Positions 14,705 to 22,395 of a stretch of 39,516 bases of DNA are shown piece after piece. This stretch comes from Darwinimomas sp045600945 (GTDB lineage: Bacteria > Bacillota > Clostridia > Lachnospirales > Lachnospiraceae), in assembly GCA_045600945.1 (NCBI GenBank), contig JAZRYX010000009.1:1-39516 (forward strand), in the 5' to 3' direction. The notes beneath the pieces were generated by a model. That model had not been told where the DNA came from and did not search any database. It saw nothing but the letters and a program-made list of their open reading frames with translations. The translations under genes were made by a program, and so were the position numbers. Position 1 is the stretch's first letter, and each line of letters opens with the position of its first letter.

Positions 14705-15540
14705 TTTTTAATCTCCGCAATAAATGAAGGATCTGAACCGCAGCATCCGCCGACATAACTTATATATTCAAATGACGGCTTGATGAGCTGTGCAAACTCT
14801 TCGGCACCGATAGGGGCACTGGAAGACCCGTCGGAATTAAGAATCGGTTTTCCTGCATTTGGTTTGAAGAGAAGCGGGATATCGGTTTTTTCCGAGAACT
14901 CTTTGATAACCGGCAGGGCTTCAACCGGACCGAGAGAGCAGTTCATGCCGATTGCATCTATGCCGATCGGAGCAAGTGTATCGATTACATCCTGCACAGA
15001 GTTACCCATCATCGTCTTGCCGGCTTTTTCAAAAGTCATCGAACAGAATACGGGAACATCATATTTTTTTGCAACCGTAGCGGCTATGCGCATCATTTCC
15101 TTATCCATGAATGTTTCCAGGACAACAAGATCAGCGCCGGCTTTTACGCCTGCACCGATGACCTCGTCATATATCTCTGCGCACTCGTCTTCCTCAAGAT
15201 CTCCGTAAGGCTCAAGAAGCATTGAAAGAGGTCCGAAAGGAAGAGAGATTTTCGCATCAGTTCCGGCAAGGGTCGCTTTTGCGATCTTAACTGATTCCGT
15301 GATCACATCAAAAGGAGCATAGTTTGAAGATCTCTTGATTGCGGGACCGTTTGCACCGAAAGTATTGGCCTGAATAATCTGCGCACCTGCATCATAATAA
15401 GCTTTTGTCAATCTGACGACAAGTTCCGGATGCTCGATGCTGTACTTCCATACAGGTTCGTTTTTGATACCTGCTTCATCTGCGTAATGCCACAGACTCG
15501 TTCCTACGGCACCGTCCAGTAATGTGATGTTTCTGTTCAT
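14692..15540 (-). CDS. Homocysteine S-methyltransferase domain protein (MetH N-terminal type)
   Basis: The 282-residue protein is a zinc-dependent methyltransferase barrel. LLDGAVGTSL opens it, followed by QANTFGANG and LETFMDKEM. The zinc-binding cysteines are in GMNC (C201) and GGCCGSD (C266, C267). It corresponds only to the first module of cobalamin-dependent methionine synthase; the folate, B12 and activation modules are absent. It starts after AAGGAGG with perfect spacing. Its partner is the downstream RACo-like activator, so the methyl donor is probably a corrinoid protein encoded elsewhere. Betaine or S-methylmethionine methyltransferases share this fold and remain possible. Confidence 0.88.
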   Translation of the reverse strand: MNRNITLLDGAVGTSLWHYADEAGIKNEPVWKYSIEHPELVVRLTKAYYDAGAQIIQANTFGANGPAIKRSSNYAPFDVITESVKIAKATLAGTDAKISLPFGPLSMLLEPYGDLEEDECAEIYDEVIGAGVKAGADLVVLETFMDKEMMRIAATVAKKYDVPVFCSMTFEKAGKTMMGNSVQDVIDTLAPIGIDAIGMNCSLGPVEALPVIKEFSEKTDIPLLFKPNAGKPILNSDGSSSAPIGAEEFAQLIKPSFEYISYVGGCCGSDPSFIAEIKKCLN

Positions 15541-15650
15541 GCTATCCTCCTTGAAATATAATGTTTATAAGCGTTCTTTTTTGAATTATAATTATAATAT
15601 CATAGATTTATATCTGTGGGAAATATCTTGAGGCCGAGGGTGAACAGAAT
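15541..15650. other. Divergent intergenic region, AT-rich promoter area
   Basis: The gap between the methyltransferase gene (minus) and the MATE gene (plus) holds AT-rich tracts with several TATAAT-like boxes around 15585-15600. No single promoter is convincing on either strand, and I see no riboswitch-like fold. The MATE gene has GAGGG (15636-15640) ten bases before its TTG start. Confidence 0.4.
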
Positions 15651-17429
15651 TTGAACAGAAAAGTCAACAAAACCGCAAAAGCTGTATTTATATCACTTCT
15701 TCCGATACAGGTAGTCTCGGTAGGTATCCCGGTTATCAACACGCTCATATTAAATGTTCTGATAGGAAGATTTCTCGGAGAGTCGGCGCTCGCAGCTCAG
15801 GGATATGTTAATCCTATCATTTCACTGGAAGCGTCATTGCTTATTTTCGGAGTAGGAGCTCAGATACTATGCGGGCAAATGATGGGCAGAGGCGACAAAG
15901 AAGGCGTGAGCGGTTCCTTCAGTGTGGCAGTGATTGCAAGCATAGTAAGCGGAGCTATACTTGGCGGGTGCATGTTATTTGCATCACGCCCGCTTGCAGG
16001 TATACTTGGCGCTGAGTTTGAAGGAATTGATATTACATCAGCATATCTGAAAGGATTGAGCCCGGGAGTTATCCCGATGCTTTTATTTCAGACTCTTCTG
16101 TGCTTCCTTGTACTGGAATGTAACGCAAAACTGTCCATGACGACGATCATTATCAATCTTGTCACCAACATATCACTTACGATTCTGAATATATTTGTTT
16201 TCAAAAAAGGACTCTTCGGAGTAGGACTGGCGAACTCTTTTTCATATATAATTGCACTGCTTATATGCGCCCCGCATTTTCTTAAAAGCGACGGGATGTT
16301 CAGGTTTTCAATAAATAATATCAGAAACGGGATGCTTAAGTCCATTGTGATTCTGGGTGCTCCTACATCAGTCATGGTAATCTTTGACGTGTTCAGAAAT
16401 GCATGGCTTAACAATATAGTCACCGCATACTACGGAATCGGCGGTATGGCAGCATTTTCACTTGCATTAAGTGTTACCGGAAATATCGGCAGCACCATTC
16501 AACAGGCACATCAGGTTGCTACAAGTATTATTTCCAGCGTGCTCTACGGAGAAAGGGATGTTGAGTCACTTCGTAAACTTCCGAATACGACGATGAGGGT
16601 TATGGCTCCGATATCGATCATCATAACAGCGGTATTTTTGATATTACCGGCACCGATATCAAAAATATGCGGAGCTACTGCGGAGAACCTGCCACTGTAT
16701 ATACACTTCTTCAGATTGTACGGAAACTGGATAGTGCTGGATCTTTTGTTCTCACCGAGCATGGCAATATATCAATCCACGGGAAGATCAAAGGTTGCAT
16801 TTATTATCCATGCTGCGACAGATTTTGTTTTTCCTATGACGCTTCTGGGCATTATAACATTAACGGGTGCAGGCAATCTTGTTGATTTCGTAGGTATCGC
16901 GCAGACAGTGTTTGGGATATTAATGGTCATTGGCTATTATGTTATTAAAAAAGGTTCATTACCGAAATCGATTTTCGAACTCACATATATACCGAGTACA
17001 TTCAGCGTGCCTGCAAAGGACAGATTCTTTGATACGATACAGACAAAAGAGGATGCGGTGTGTGTTTCACAAAAGGCGATTGATTTCTGCAGAGACAAAA
17101 ACCTCAATGGCAGCATGTGCCTTTTCACGGGACTTTGCATAGAAGAGGTCGCCGTAAATACAATGGAAAATAACCCTGAGATAAAAAAGTCGGATAAAGA
17201 GATCAAGGTCAGCATCATTTATGAAAATGATGACATCAGCATGATAATACGCGATAATTATCCGCAGATGGATCCGACCGAATTGCTGAAGCGGTATGAT
17301 AACTCAATCGATTCTGCCAAAGGAGCAGGCATCAGAGTTGTGACAGAGGTTGCAAAAGAAGTTTATTATGCATCTGCACTTAACTTAAATGTTCTTTCCA
17401 TAAACGGTATAAACAGCAGAGCGCTATGA
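15651..17429 (+). CDS. MATE family transporter fused to a C-terminal HATPase (anti-sigma-like) domain
   Basis: The 592-residue protein has about twelve membrane segments in residues 1-440, with the MATE pattern of two six-helix halves (PVINTLILNVLIGRFLG at the start). MATE proteins export drugs or metabolites using Na+ or H+. From about 447 a soluble domain of about 146 residues follows. It resembles SpoIIAB/RsbW-type ATP-binding domains, with an N-box-like CIEEVAVNTMENN, a D-box-like IIRDNYPQMDP and a glycine box KGAGIRVV. The conserved Gly after DN is Tyr, so ATP binding may be altered. The start is TTG after GAGGG; no ATG fits. The role of the fused domain is unknown, perhaps sensing or partner binding. 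Confidence 0.8.
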   Translation: MNRKVNKTAKAVFISLLPIQVVSVGIPVINTLILNVLIGRFLGESALAAQGYVNPIISLEASLLIFGVGAQILCGQMMGRGDKEGVSGSFSVAVIASIVSGAILGGCMLFASRPLAGILGAEFEGIDITSAYLKGLSPGVIPMLLFQTLLCFLVLECNAKLSMTTIIINLVTNISLTILNIFVFKKGLFGVGLANSFSYIIALLICAPHFLKSDGMFRFSINNIRNGMLKSIVILGAPTSVMVIFDVFRNAWLNNIVTAYYGIGGMAAFSLALSVTGNIGSTIQQAHQVATSIISSVLYGERDVESLRKLPNTTMRVMAPISIIITAVFLILPAPISKICGATAENLPLYIHFFRLYGNWIVLDLLFSPSMAIYQSTGRSKVAFIIHAATDFVFPMTLLGIITLTGAGNLVDFVGIAQTVFGILMVIGYYVIKKGSLPKSIFELTYIPSTFSVPAKDRFFDTIQTKEDAVCVSQKAIDFCRDKNLNGSMCLFTGLCIEEVAVNTMENNPEIKKSDKEIKVSIIYENDDISMIIRDNYPQMDPTELLKRYDNSIDSAKGAGIRVVTEVAKEVYYASALNLNVLSINGINSRAL

Positions 17430-17495
17430 AATTGCTGTGGAAAATGCAAACGGCTGTAGTATAATTGTAGTATCCAAATCAAGCGAGAGGTAGAG

Positions 17496-17576
17496 ATGGC
17501 ACGAAATCAGTCAGAGTGGAAATGTTCGGAACAGACTATCCGGAACCGGAGAAATGCTGAACTCCGGGTGGCATAG
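17496..17576 (+). CDS. Possible 26-codon leader ORF before ispE
   Basis: A short frame starts at ATG 17496 after AGAGG (17486-17490) and ends at a TAG ten bases before the ispE ATG. It encodes a basic, unremarkable peptide beginning MARNQSEWKC. CCGGAG (17546-17551) and CTCCGG (17562-17567) near its end can form a six-pair hairpin with a 10-base loop. ispE itself has no good Shine-Dalgarno, so re-initiation after this frame is possible. It could equally be chance. Confidence 0.25.
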   Translation: MARNQSEWKCSEQTIRNRRNAELRVA

Positions 17577-17586
17577 CTGACAAGAA

Positions 17587-18363
17587 ATGAATATACGAGC
17601 CTACGCAAAAATAAACATCGGACTTGACATAGTTGGTATCCGTGCAGACGGATACCATCTTGTTGATATGATCATGCAGACAGTCGATCTGTATGATGAA
17701 CTTAATATTACTCCGCGCGATGACGGTAAAGTAGTCCTGATCTGCGATGACCCGGATGTCCCGACTGACGCAAAAAACCTGGCTTACAAGGCAGCAAGAG
17801 CACTGCTGCCCGAAGGTGATAAGCGGGGCGTGACGATAGACCTTTGCAAAAATATCCCCTCGCAGGCAGGGTTGGGCGGAGGCAGTTCCGACGCGGCGTC
17901 GGCTCTCGTCAGCATTAACCTGATTTATGGATTGGGCAAGACGGATGAGGAGCTTGAGAGGATCGGTGCAGGGATAGGCGCGGATGTTCCTTTCTTTATC
18001 AGAGGAGGATGCCAACGGTGCACAGGTATAGGAGAAATACTGAGCCCTGCGGATCATAGTTACGGGAGTTTCGTGATAATAGTCAAGCCCGATGCAGGGG
18101 TCTCTACAAAGGAGATATACGCAGCATATGACAGGCTTGAGAAAAAACCAAAACTTCCAAATGTTTTAGAAGCGGTGACGGCTGAAAAGTGCCCGGAGAT
18201 TACGGAGATAAAAGAAAGACTGCTTTCCTGCGGGGCATCCTTTGCATCTATGTCGGGAAGCGGAACTGCGGTTTTCGGAATATTCAGTAAGGAACCCGCA
18301 AAGGAGACAATCGAGTCTCTGAAACGGGATTACAGACGTGTGTATCCGGTGAAGGTGATATAG
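17587..18363 (+). CDS. ispE: 4-diphosphocytidyl-2-C-methyl-D-erythritol kinase
   Basis: This 258-residue GHMP kinase has AYAKINIGLDI with the catalytic Lys at the N-terminus, the ATP loop PSQAGLGGGSSDAAS near 91-105, GADVPFFIRGG with the catalytic Asp, and MSGSGTAVFG near the C-terminus. It phosphorylates CDP-methylerythritol in the MEP isoprenoid pathway. A later enzyme of the same pathway, IspF, is encoded at 36156. The protein is slightly shorter than the usual 280 or so residues but has all motifs. The upstream ribosome binding site is weak (see the leader frame at 17496). Confidence 0.95.
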   Translation: MNIRAYAKINIGLDIVGIRADGYHLVDMIMQTVDLYDELNITPRDDGKVVLICDDPDVPTDAKNLAYKAARALLPEGDKRGVTIDLCKNIPSQAGLGGGSSDAASALVSINLIYGLGKTDEELERIGAGIGADVPFFIRGGCQRCTGIGEILSPADHSYGSFVIIVKPDAGVSTKEIYAAYDRLEKKPKLPNVLEAVTAEKCPEITEIKERLLSCGASFASMSGSGTAVFGIFSKEPAKETIESLKRDYRRVYPVKVI

Positions 18364-18419
18364 AACGCCGCAACGGATTAAACGCTGATAAATGTGCCTG
18401 TAAGGCAGGTGGTAGTAAT

Positions 18420-19322
18420 ATGATATATGTTATTCTGTCGATTATATGTTTTTCCATGCTGACACTTTCTCTGAAGATTTCAGGAGTGAGGGGAGCGAAT
18501 AATGATTACGTGGTTCTGGGTAATTACGTGACGGCATTTGTTGTTTCTCTCATTGTCAGTCTGGCAAGCGGATATTTTGATGTATTCGGATACTTGAATG
18601 AACTTGATATTTCCACTGTGTTTACGGAAAAGACGCTGGCGGGAACTGCGCTTTTAGTTCTTGCGACAGGTCTGGTATCAGGCTTTTCTTTTCCGATAAA
18701 TCTGCTGAACATCAAGGACAGCATCAGTGCCAACGGCAGCGCGATCACTTCTTTTTTCAAGCAGATCAGTACTCTCGGAGGACTGCTTGTAGCCATCATT
18801 TTTATGGGTGAGCGGCCGGGAGTGGTACAAATCATGGGTATGATCATCATGGTAGTGGCTATCATTCTCATGGTATGTGATTTCAAACAGCTTGAAATCA
18901 ATAATGCAACATTTCTTCTGATTATCTTTGTGTCGGGAACAATGATGGAAACCGGAAACAAACTGATCAGTAAGTATGCCGTCACTGGATATAACACGAT
19001 ATACCTTACCGTACTTTTCGGAGTTGCACTGGTATTTATCCTGATACATATTTTCAGAAAAGAAAACGGAAAGCTGAAGGCATTTTCAGGAAAAGATATT
19101 TTTTACGGAGTGCTTTTAGGATTAAGCAATCTCGGCAACAATTTTTTCAAGATAAAGGCACTTGAAGTACTTCCCGCTTCACTGGTTATACCTGCGGTTA
19201 TGGCAGGAGCTTTGATTATTACATCCTTGGCGGGGATAGTTTTCTTTAAAGAAAAGGCCAACAAGATGTATGCAGTTGCTCTTGCAATGGCAATTCTCAG
19301 CATAGTCATGTTAAATATGTAA
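18420..19322 (+). CDS. EamA/DMT family transporter
   Basis: The 300-residue protein is almost all membrane, with about ten predicted helices in two similar halves of five, as in drug/metabolite transporters. The first half ends at FMGERPGVVQIMGMIIMVVAIILM and the second at FFKEKANKMYAVALAMAILSIVML, the usual E-rich turn before the last helix of each half. The substrate cannot be read from the sequence. A hairpin TGCCT/AGGCA lies just before the AGGTGG ribosome binding site. It starts 56 bases after ispE and may be transcribed with it. Confidence 0.8.
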   Translation: MIYVILSIICFSMLTLSLKISGVRGANNDYVVLGNYVTAFVVSLIVSLASGYFDVFGYLNELDISTVFTEKTLAGTALLVLATGLVSGFSFPINLLNIKDSISANGSAITSFFKQISTLGGLLVAIIFMGERPGVVQIMGMIIMVVAIILMVCDFKQLEINNATFLLIIFVSGTMMETGNKLISKYAVTGYNTIYLTVLFGVALVFILIHIFRKENGKLKAFSGKDIFYGVLLGLSNLGNNFFKIKALEVLPASLVIPAVMAGALIITSLAGIVFFKEKANKMYAVALAMAILSIVMLNM

Positions 19323-19372
19323 AAAAGCAAGCAGTTCCTATTGTGAAAAACTAACAATATAATGTAAAAATA

Positions 19373-19402
19373 TTGTGCGCGATTATGTTCAAGTGGTAGA
19401 AT
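19373..19402 (+). promoter_or_regulatory. Promoter of the Nramp-pxp gene cluster
   Basis: TTGTGC (19373-19378), an 18-base spacer and TAGAAT (19397-19402) form a reasonable promoter. The leader of about 50 bases contains the inverted pair AATCAA/TTGATT (19428-19446 region), which may be an operator for the GntR protein encoded downstream. Confidence 0.5.
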
Positions 19403-19459
19403 AAAGGGGATTGTTTTTAAAAATCAAATCAAATAATAATTGATTAAGAGGGTATAGTT

Positions 19460-20761
19460 ATGGCAGGAAAGAAAACATTCGGTCAGAGAATCAAAGAAGT
19501 AGGTCCGGGTGCAGTTGTAGCTGCGGCATTTATCGGACCGGGTACAGTTACATCATGCTTCACATCAGGAGCAAGTTACGGAACCACATTATTGTGGGCA
19601 ATTCTATTTTCAACGATTTCGGTTATTATCATGCAGACCATGGCAGCACGCCTCGGTATAGCAACTGGACTCGGAATGTCGGAGGCACTTCGAAAGAAGT
19701 ATGCAGGCAAAAAGGGAGTTCTTGTTTTTCTGGCTATACTTGTAATCGCAGCTGTTTTCATCGGAAACGTTGCATATGAGACAGGCAACATCTCCGGAGC
19801 GGTTCTGGGTATAAGAGCAATATCGACAACATTTGATGCAGATATCTGGAAAACAATCTTTACGATTGTTCTTGTAGCTGTTTCATTCTACCTTCTCTGG
19901 AGCGGAAACAATAAGAGAATTGAGAAATTCCTTACAGCTCTGGTAGTTATCATGGGTGTTCTTTTCCTTATCTGTGCGCTTATTTCAAAACCCGACTGGG
20001 GCGCAGTAATCAAGGGACTCTTTGTTCCTTCGGTTCCGAAGAACGCAGACGGTACAACTATCGATCGTGCGTGGATGACAGTTGCAGCTCTCATGGGAAC
20101 CACGGTAGTTCCTTACAATATCTATCTGCATGCTTCATCTGCAGCAAAGAAGTGGAATAATCCGGAAGAGGATATCCCGACTTCAAACCTTGATTCTATC
20201 CTTGCAATCGGACTTGGCGGAATCATCTCACTTGCAATTATCATCTGTGCATCCGCAGTAAAAGCCAGCGGAGTTGATACTTCTGTTATCAAGGATGGAC
20301 GTGATATGGCAAGATCGCTCGAGCCGCTTTGCGGAAGCTTCTCAACAGTGATTTTCGGAATAGGTCTTTTTGCAGCAGGTTTCTCAAGCGCGATCACAGC
20401 TCCTCTTGCAGCAGCTTATGCATCGGCAGGTATCCTCGGATGGGGCGCAGATCTTAAGCAGAAGCGTTTCAAAGTAATCTGGATAATCGTACTTGCATTT
20501 GGTTTTGTTGCAACACTTACACTCGGTGCATCACCGACAGAAATTATTCTTTTCGCTCAGGCAGCCAATGCGTTCCTGCTTCCGATTACCGGAATACTTC
20601 TTCTTATCGCATGTAATGATGAGAAACTTCTCGGTAAATATAAGAACGGTGTTGTGATAAATATTCTGGCTATTATCGTTATCGGAGTATTTATTTTCAT
20701 AGCAGCCCGTAACGCAACCGCGTTCGTAGAGAGTGCATCCAAACTTCTTGCAGGCGGCTGA
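19460..20761 (+). CDS. Nramp-like transporter of the YcsG type with a non-canonical metal site
   Basis: The 433-residue protein has about eleven membrane helices and is clearly Nramp-like from its first-helix region AAAFIGPGTVTS and the helix-6 region GTTVVPYNIYLHASS. Classical Mn/Fe transporters have DPGN in helix 1 and MPH in helix 6. Here these are GPGT (26-29) and VPY (217-219), so the Asp and Met that hold the metal are gone. The neighbouring pxpABC and YcsI genes match the Bacillus subtilis ycsF-ycsG-ycsI-kipI-kipA locus, where ycsG is this kind of protein. Its substrate is unlikely to be Mn2+; it may be another ion or be tied to 5-oxoproline. The ribosome binding site GAGGG is at 19448-19452. 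Confidence 0.85.
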   Translation: MAGKKTFGQRIKEVGPGAVVAAAFIGPGTVTSCFTSGASYGTTLLWAILFSTISVIIMQTMAARLGIATGLGMSEALRKKYAGKKGVLVFLAILVIAAVFIGNVAYETGNISGAVLGIRAISTTFDADIWKTIFTIVLVAVSFYLLWSGNNKRIEKFLTALVVIMGVLFLICALISKPDWGAVIKGLFVPSVPKNADGTTIDRAWMTVAALMGTTVVPYNIYLHASSAAKKWNNPEEDIPTSNLDSILAIGLGGIISLAIIICASAVKASGVDTSVIKDGRDMARSLEPLCGSFSTVIFGIGLFAAGFSSAITAPLAAAYASAGILGWGADLKQKRFKVIWIIVLAFGFVATLTLGASPTEIILFAQAANAFLLPITGILLLIACNDEKLLGKYKNGVVINILAIIVIGVFIFIAARNATAFVESASKLLAGG

Positions 20762-20801
20762 TGACAGGAATGAATTGATTTTACAGTAAACAGCACATAG
20801 C

Positions 20802-20823
20802 GCCAGGGTCGGAAGACTCTGGC
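20802..20823 (+). other. Hairpin between the Nramp-like gene and pxpA
   Basis: GCCAGGGTC (20802-20810) pairs with GACTCTGGC (20815-20823) with one G-U pair, closing a GGAA loop of the stable GNRA class. No T-tract follows, so it looks like an mRNA stability or processing element that separates expression of the transporter from pxpABC. Confidence 0.5.
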
Positions 20824-20884
20824 ACTTATGCTGATAATAGGTGAGAGCTTGTCACTTATGAAATAATTGATACCGGAGGATATT

Positions 20885-21655
20885 ATGTTTAAGGTTGATT
20901 TGAATGCGGATATAGGAGAGAGCTTCGGAAATTATAATCTGGGTATGGATGCAGTTGTTCTGCAATATATTACATCGGCAAATACGGCATGCGGATATCA
21001 TGCAGGTGATCCGCTTGTAATGGAAAAGACAGTTGCACTTGCAAAGGAATTTGGCGTGGCAGTAGGTGCACACCCGGGATATCCGGATCTTATGGGATTC
21101 GGAAGACGTAATATGAAAGTGAGCCCCGCAGAGGCTAAGGCATATATCAAGTATCAGGTAGGCGCACTGAAAGCATTTACCGATGCGGCAGGAATCAAAA
21201 TGCAGCATGTAAAACCTCATGGTGCGTTCTACAATATGGCAGCTGTTGATGAGACACTGGCAGATGCTATATGTGAAGGAATCAAAGAGGTTGATCCCGG
21301 ACTTATCATGCTGGGACTTGCAGGCAGCAGGCACATGGATGCGGCAAAGAAAGCCGGATTAAAAGTTGCCAGCGAAGTTTTTGCCGACAGAAACTACATG
21401 GAAGACGGAACGCTGGTTCCGCGTTCCAGACCTGATGCAAAAATCGCAGACCCGGATATGGCAATTGCCAGAGTTATCCGTATGATAACAGAGGGTAAAG
21501 TAACAGCCATAACAGGTAAGGATATAGATATCAAAGCTGATTCGGTATGCGTTCACGGGGACAACCCGAAAGCGGTTGAGTTTGTCAAAAACATCAGGAC
21601 GAGACTGGAAGCAGAAGGAATCAAAGTAGTAAATATTGCAGAGGTAATAGAGTAA
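20885..21655 (+). CDS. pxpA: 5-oxoprolinase subunit A (LamB/YcsF family)
   Basis: The 256-residue protein starts MFKVDLNADIGESFG, the family signature. It continues with ANTACGYHAGDP, GAHPGYPDLMGFGRR and VKPHGAFYN, the conserved His and Asp residues of the polysaccharide-deacetylase-like barrel. With PxpB and PxpC it hydrolyses 5-oxoproline to glutamate using ATP, removing this damage product of glutamine and glutamate. I use ATG 20885, five bases after GGAGG; the frame is open from a TTG at 20867, but that codon lies upstream of the ribosome binding site. Its stop overlaps the pxpB start (TAATG). Confidence 0.93.
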   Translation: MFKVDLNADIGESFGNYNLGMDAVVLQYITSANTACGYHAGDPLVMEKTVALAKEFGVAVGAHPGYPDLMGFGRRNMKVSPAEAKAYIKYQVGALKAFTDAAGIKMQHVKPHGAFYNMAAVDETLADAICEGIKEVDPGLIMLGLAGSRHMDAAKKAGLKVASEVFADRNYMEDGTLVPRSRPDAKIADPDMAIARVIRMITEGKVTAITGKDIDIKADSVCVHGDNPKAVEFVKNIRTRLEAEGIKVVNIAEVIE

Positions 21656-22395
21656 TGGCATATCCGCTAATAAAAGTCACAGGCGATACATCACTGGCAG
21701 TGATCTTCGGAGATGAGATCAGTAATGAAATGAACGAAAAAGTCCGTTCATTTGATGAAATACTGGAAAACGAGAAGATTCCCGGAGTGTATGAGACTGT
21801 GCCTACATATTGCCAGATCACTATTCACTATGCACCCGGGATAATAAGATTTAACGGTCTTAAAGAAAGGCTTGAGCAGCTTCTGCTTCAGTCGCATCAT
21901 GCAGTATCCTCGCGGGCATCGGTAATAGAGATTCCCGTAATATACGGCGGTGAGTACGGACCTGACCTTGAATATGTTGCAAAACACAATGGTCTATCCA
22001 AAGAGGAAGTAATAAAGATACACAGCAATCCGGAGTATCTGATCTACATGCTTGGTTTCACACCCGGATTTCCGTACCTCGGGGGCATGGATGAGAGAAT
22101 CGCAACGCCGAGACTGGCTTCACCCAGGGAACTTATTCCGGCAGGGTCTGTAGGCATTGCAGGAAAGCAGACCGGAGTATATCCGATGAATACCCCGGGC
22201 GGGTGGCAGCTTATTGGAAGGACTCCGCTTACACTATACGATCCGAGAAACAAAAAACCCATACTTCTGGATGCGGGTATGCACGTTAGATTTGTGCCGG
22301 TAAATCAGAAAGAATATGATGAGATACTGAATCAGGTCGAAGACGGAGTTTATGTTCCGAAGATATATCAGTCAACTGTAAAGGAGGACGCATAA
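21655..22395 (+). CDS. pxpB: 5-oxoprolinase subunit B (KipI family)
   Basis: The 246-residue protein matches the KipI/allophanate hydrolase subunit 1 family: VYETVPTYCQITIHYAP in the first part, IPVIYGGEYGPDLEYVAKHNGLS in the middle, then YMLGFTPGFPYLGGMD and the GSVGIAGKQTGVYPMNTPGGWQLIGRTP region. In the PxpABC enzyme it works with PxpC. The Bacillus homologue KipI also inhibits the sporulation kinase KinA, so a signalling role is known in that relative only. It overlaps both neighbours by one base (TAATG twice), so the three subunits are translated in a coupled way. Confidence 0.93.
   Translation: MAYPLIKVTGDTSLAVIFGDEISNEMNEKVRSFDEILENEKIPGVYETVPTYCQITIHYAPGIIRFNGLKERLEQLLLQSHHAVSSRASVIEIPVIYGGEYGPDLEYVAKHNGLSKEEVIKIHSNPEYLIYMLGFTPGFPYLGGMDERIATPRLASPRELIPAGSVGIAGKQTGVYPMNTPGGWQLIGRTPLTLYDPRNKKPILLDAGMHVRFVPVNQKEYDEILNQVEDGVYVPKIYQSTVKEDA

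Noticed and set aside
19341..19363. TTGTGA...TATAAT as a promoter for the Nramp-like gene
   Set aside because: The spacing is 11 bases, too short for the housekeeping sigma factor. The pair at 19373-19402 is better.
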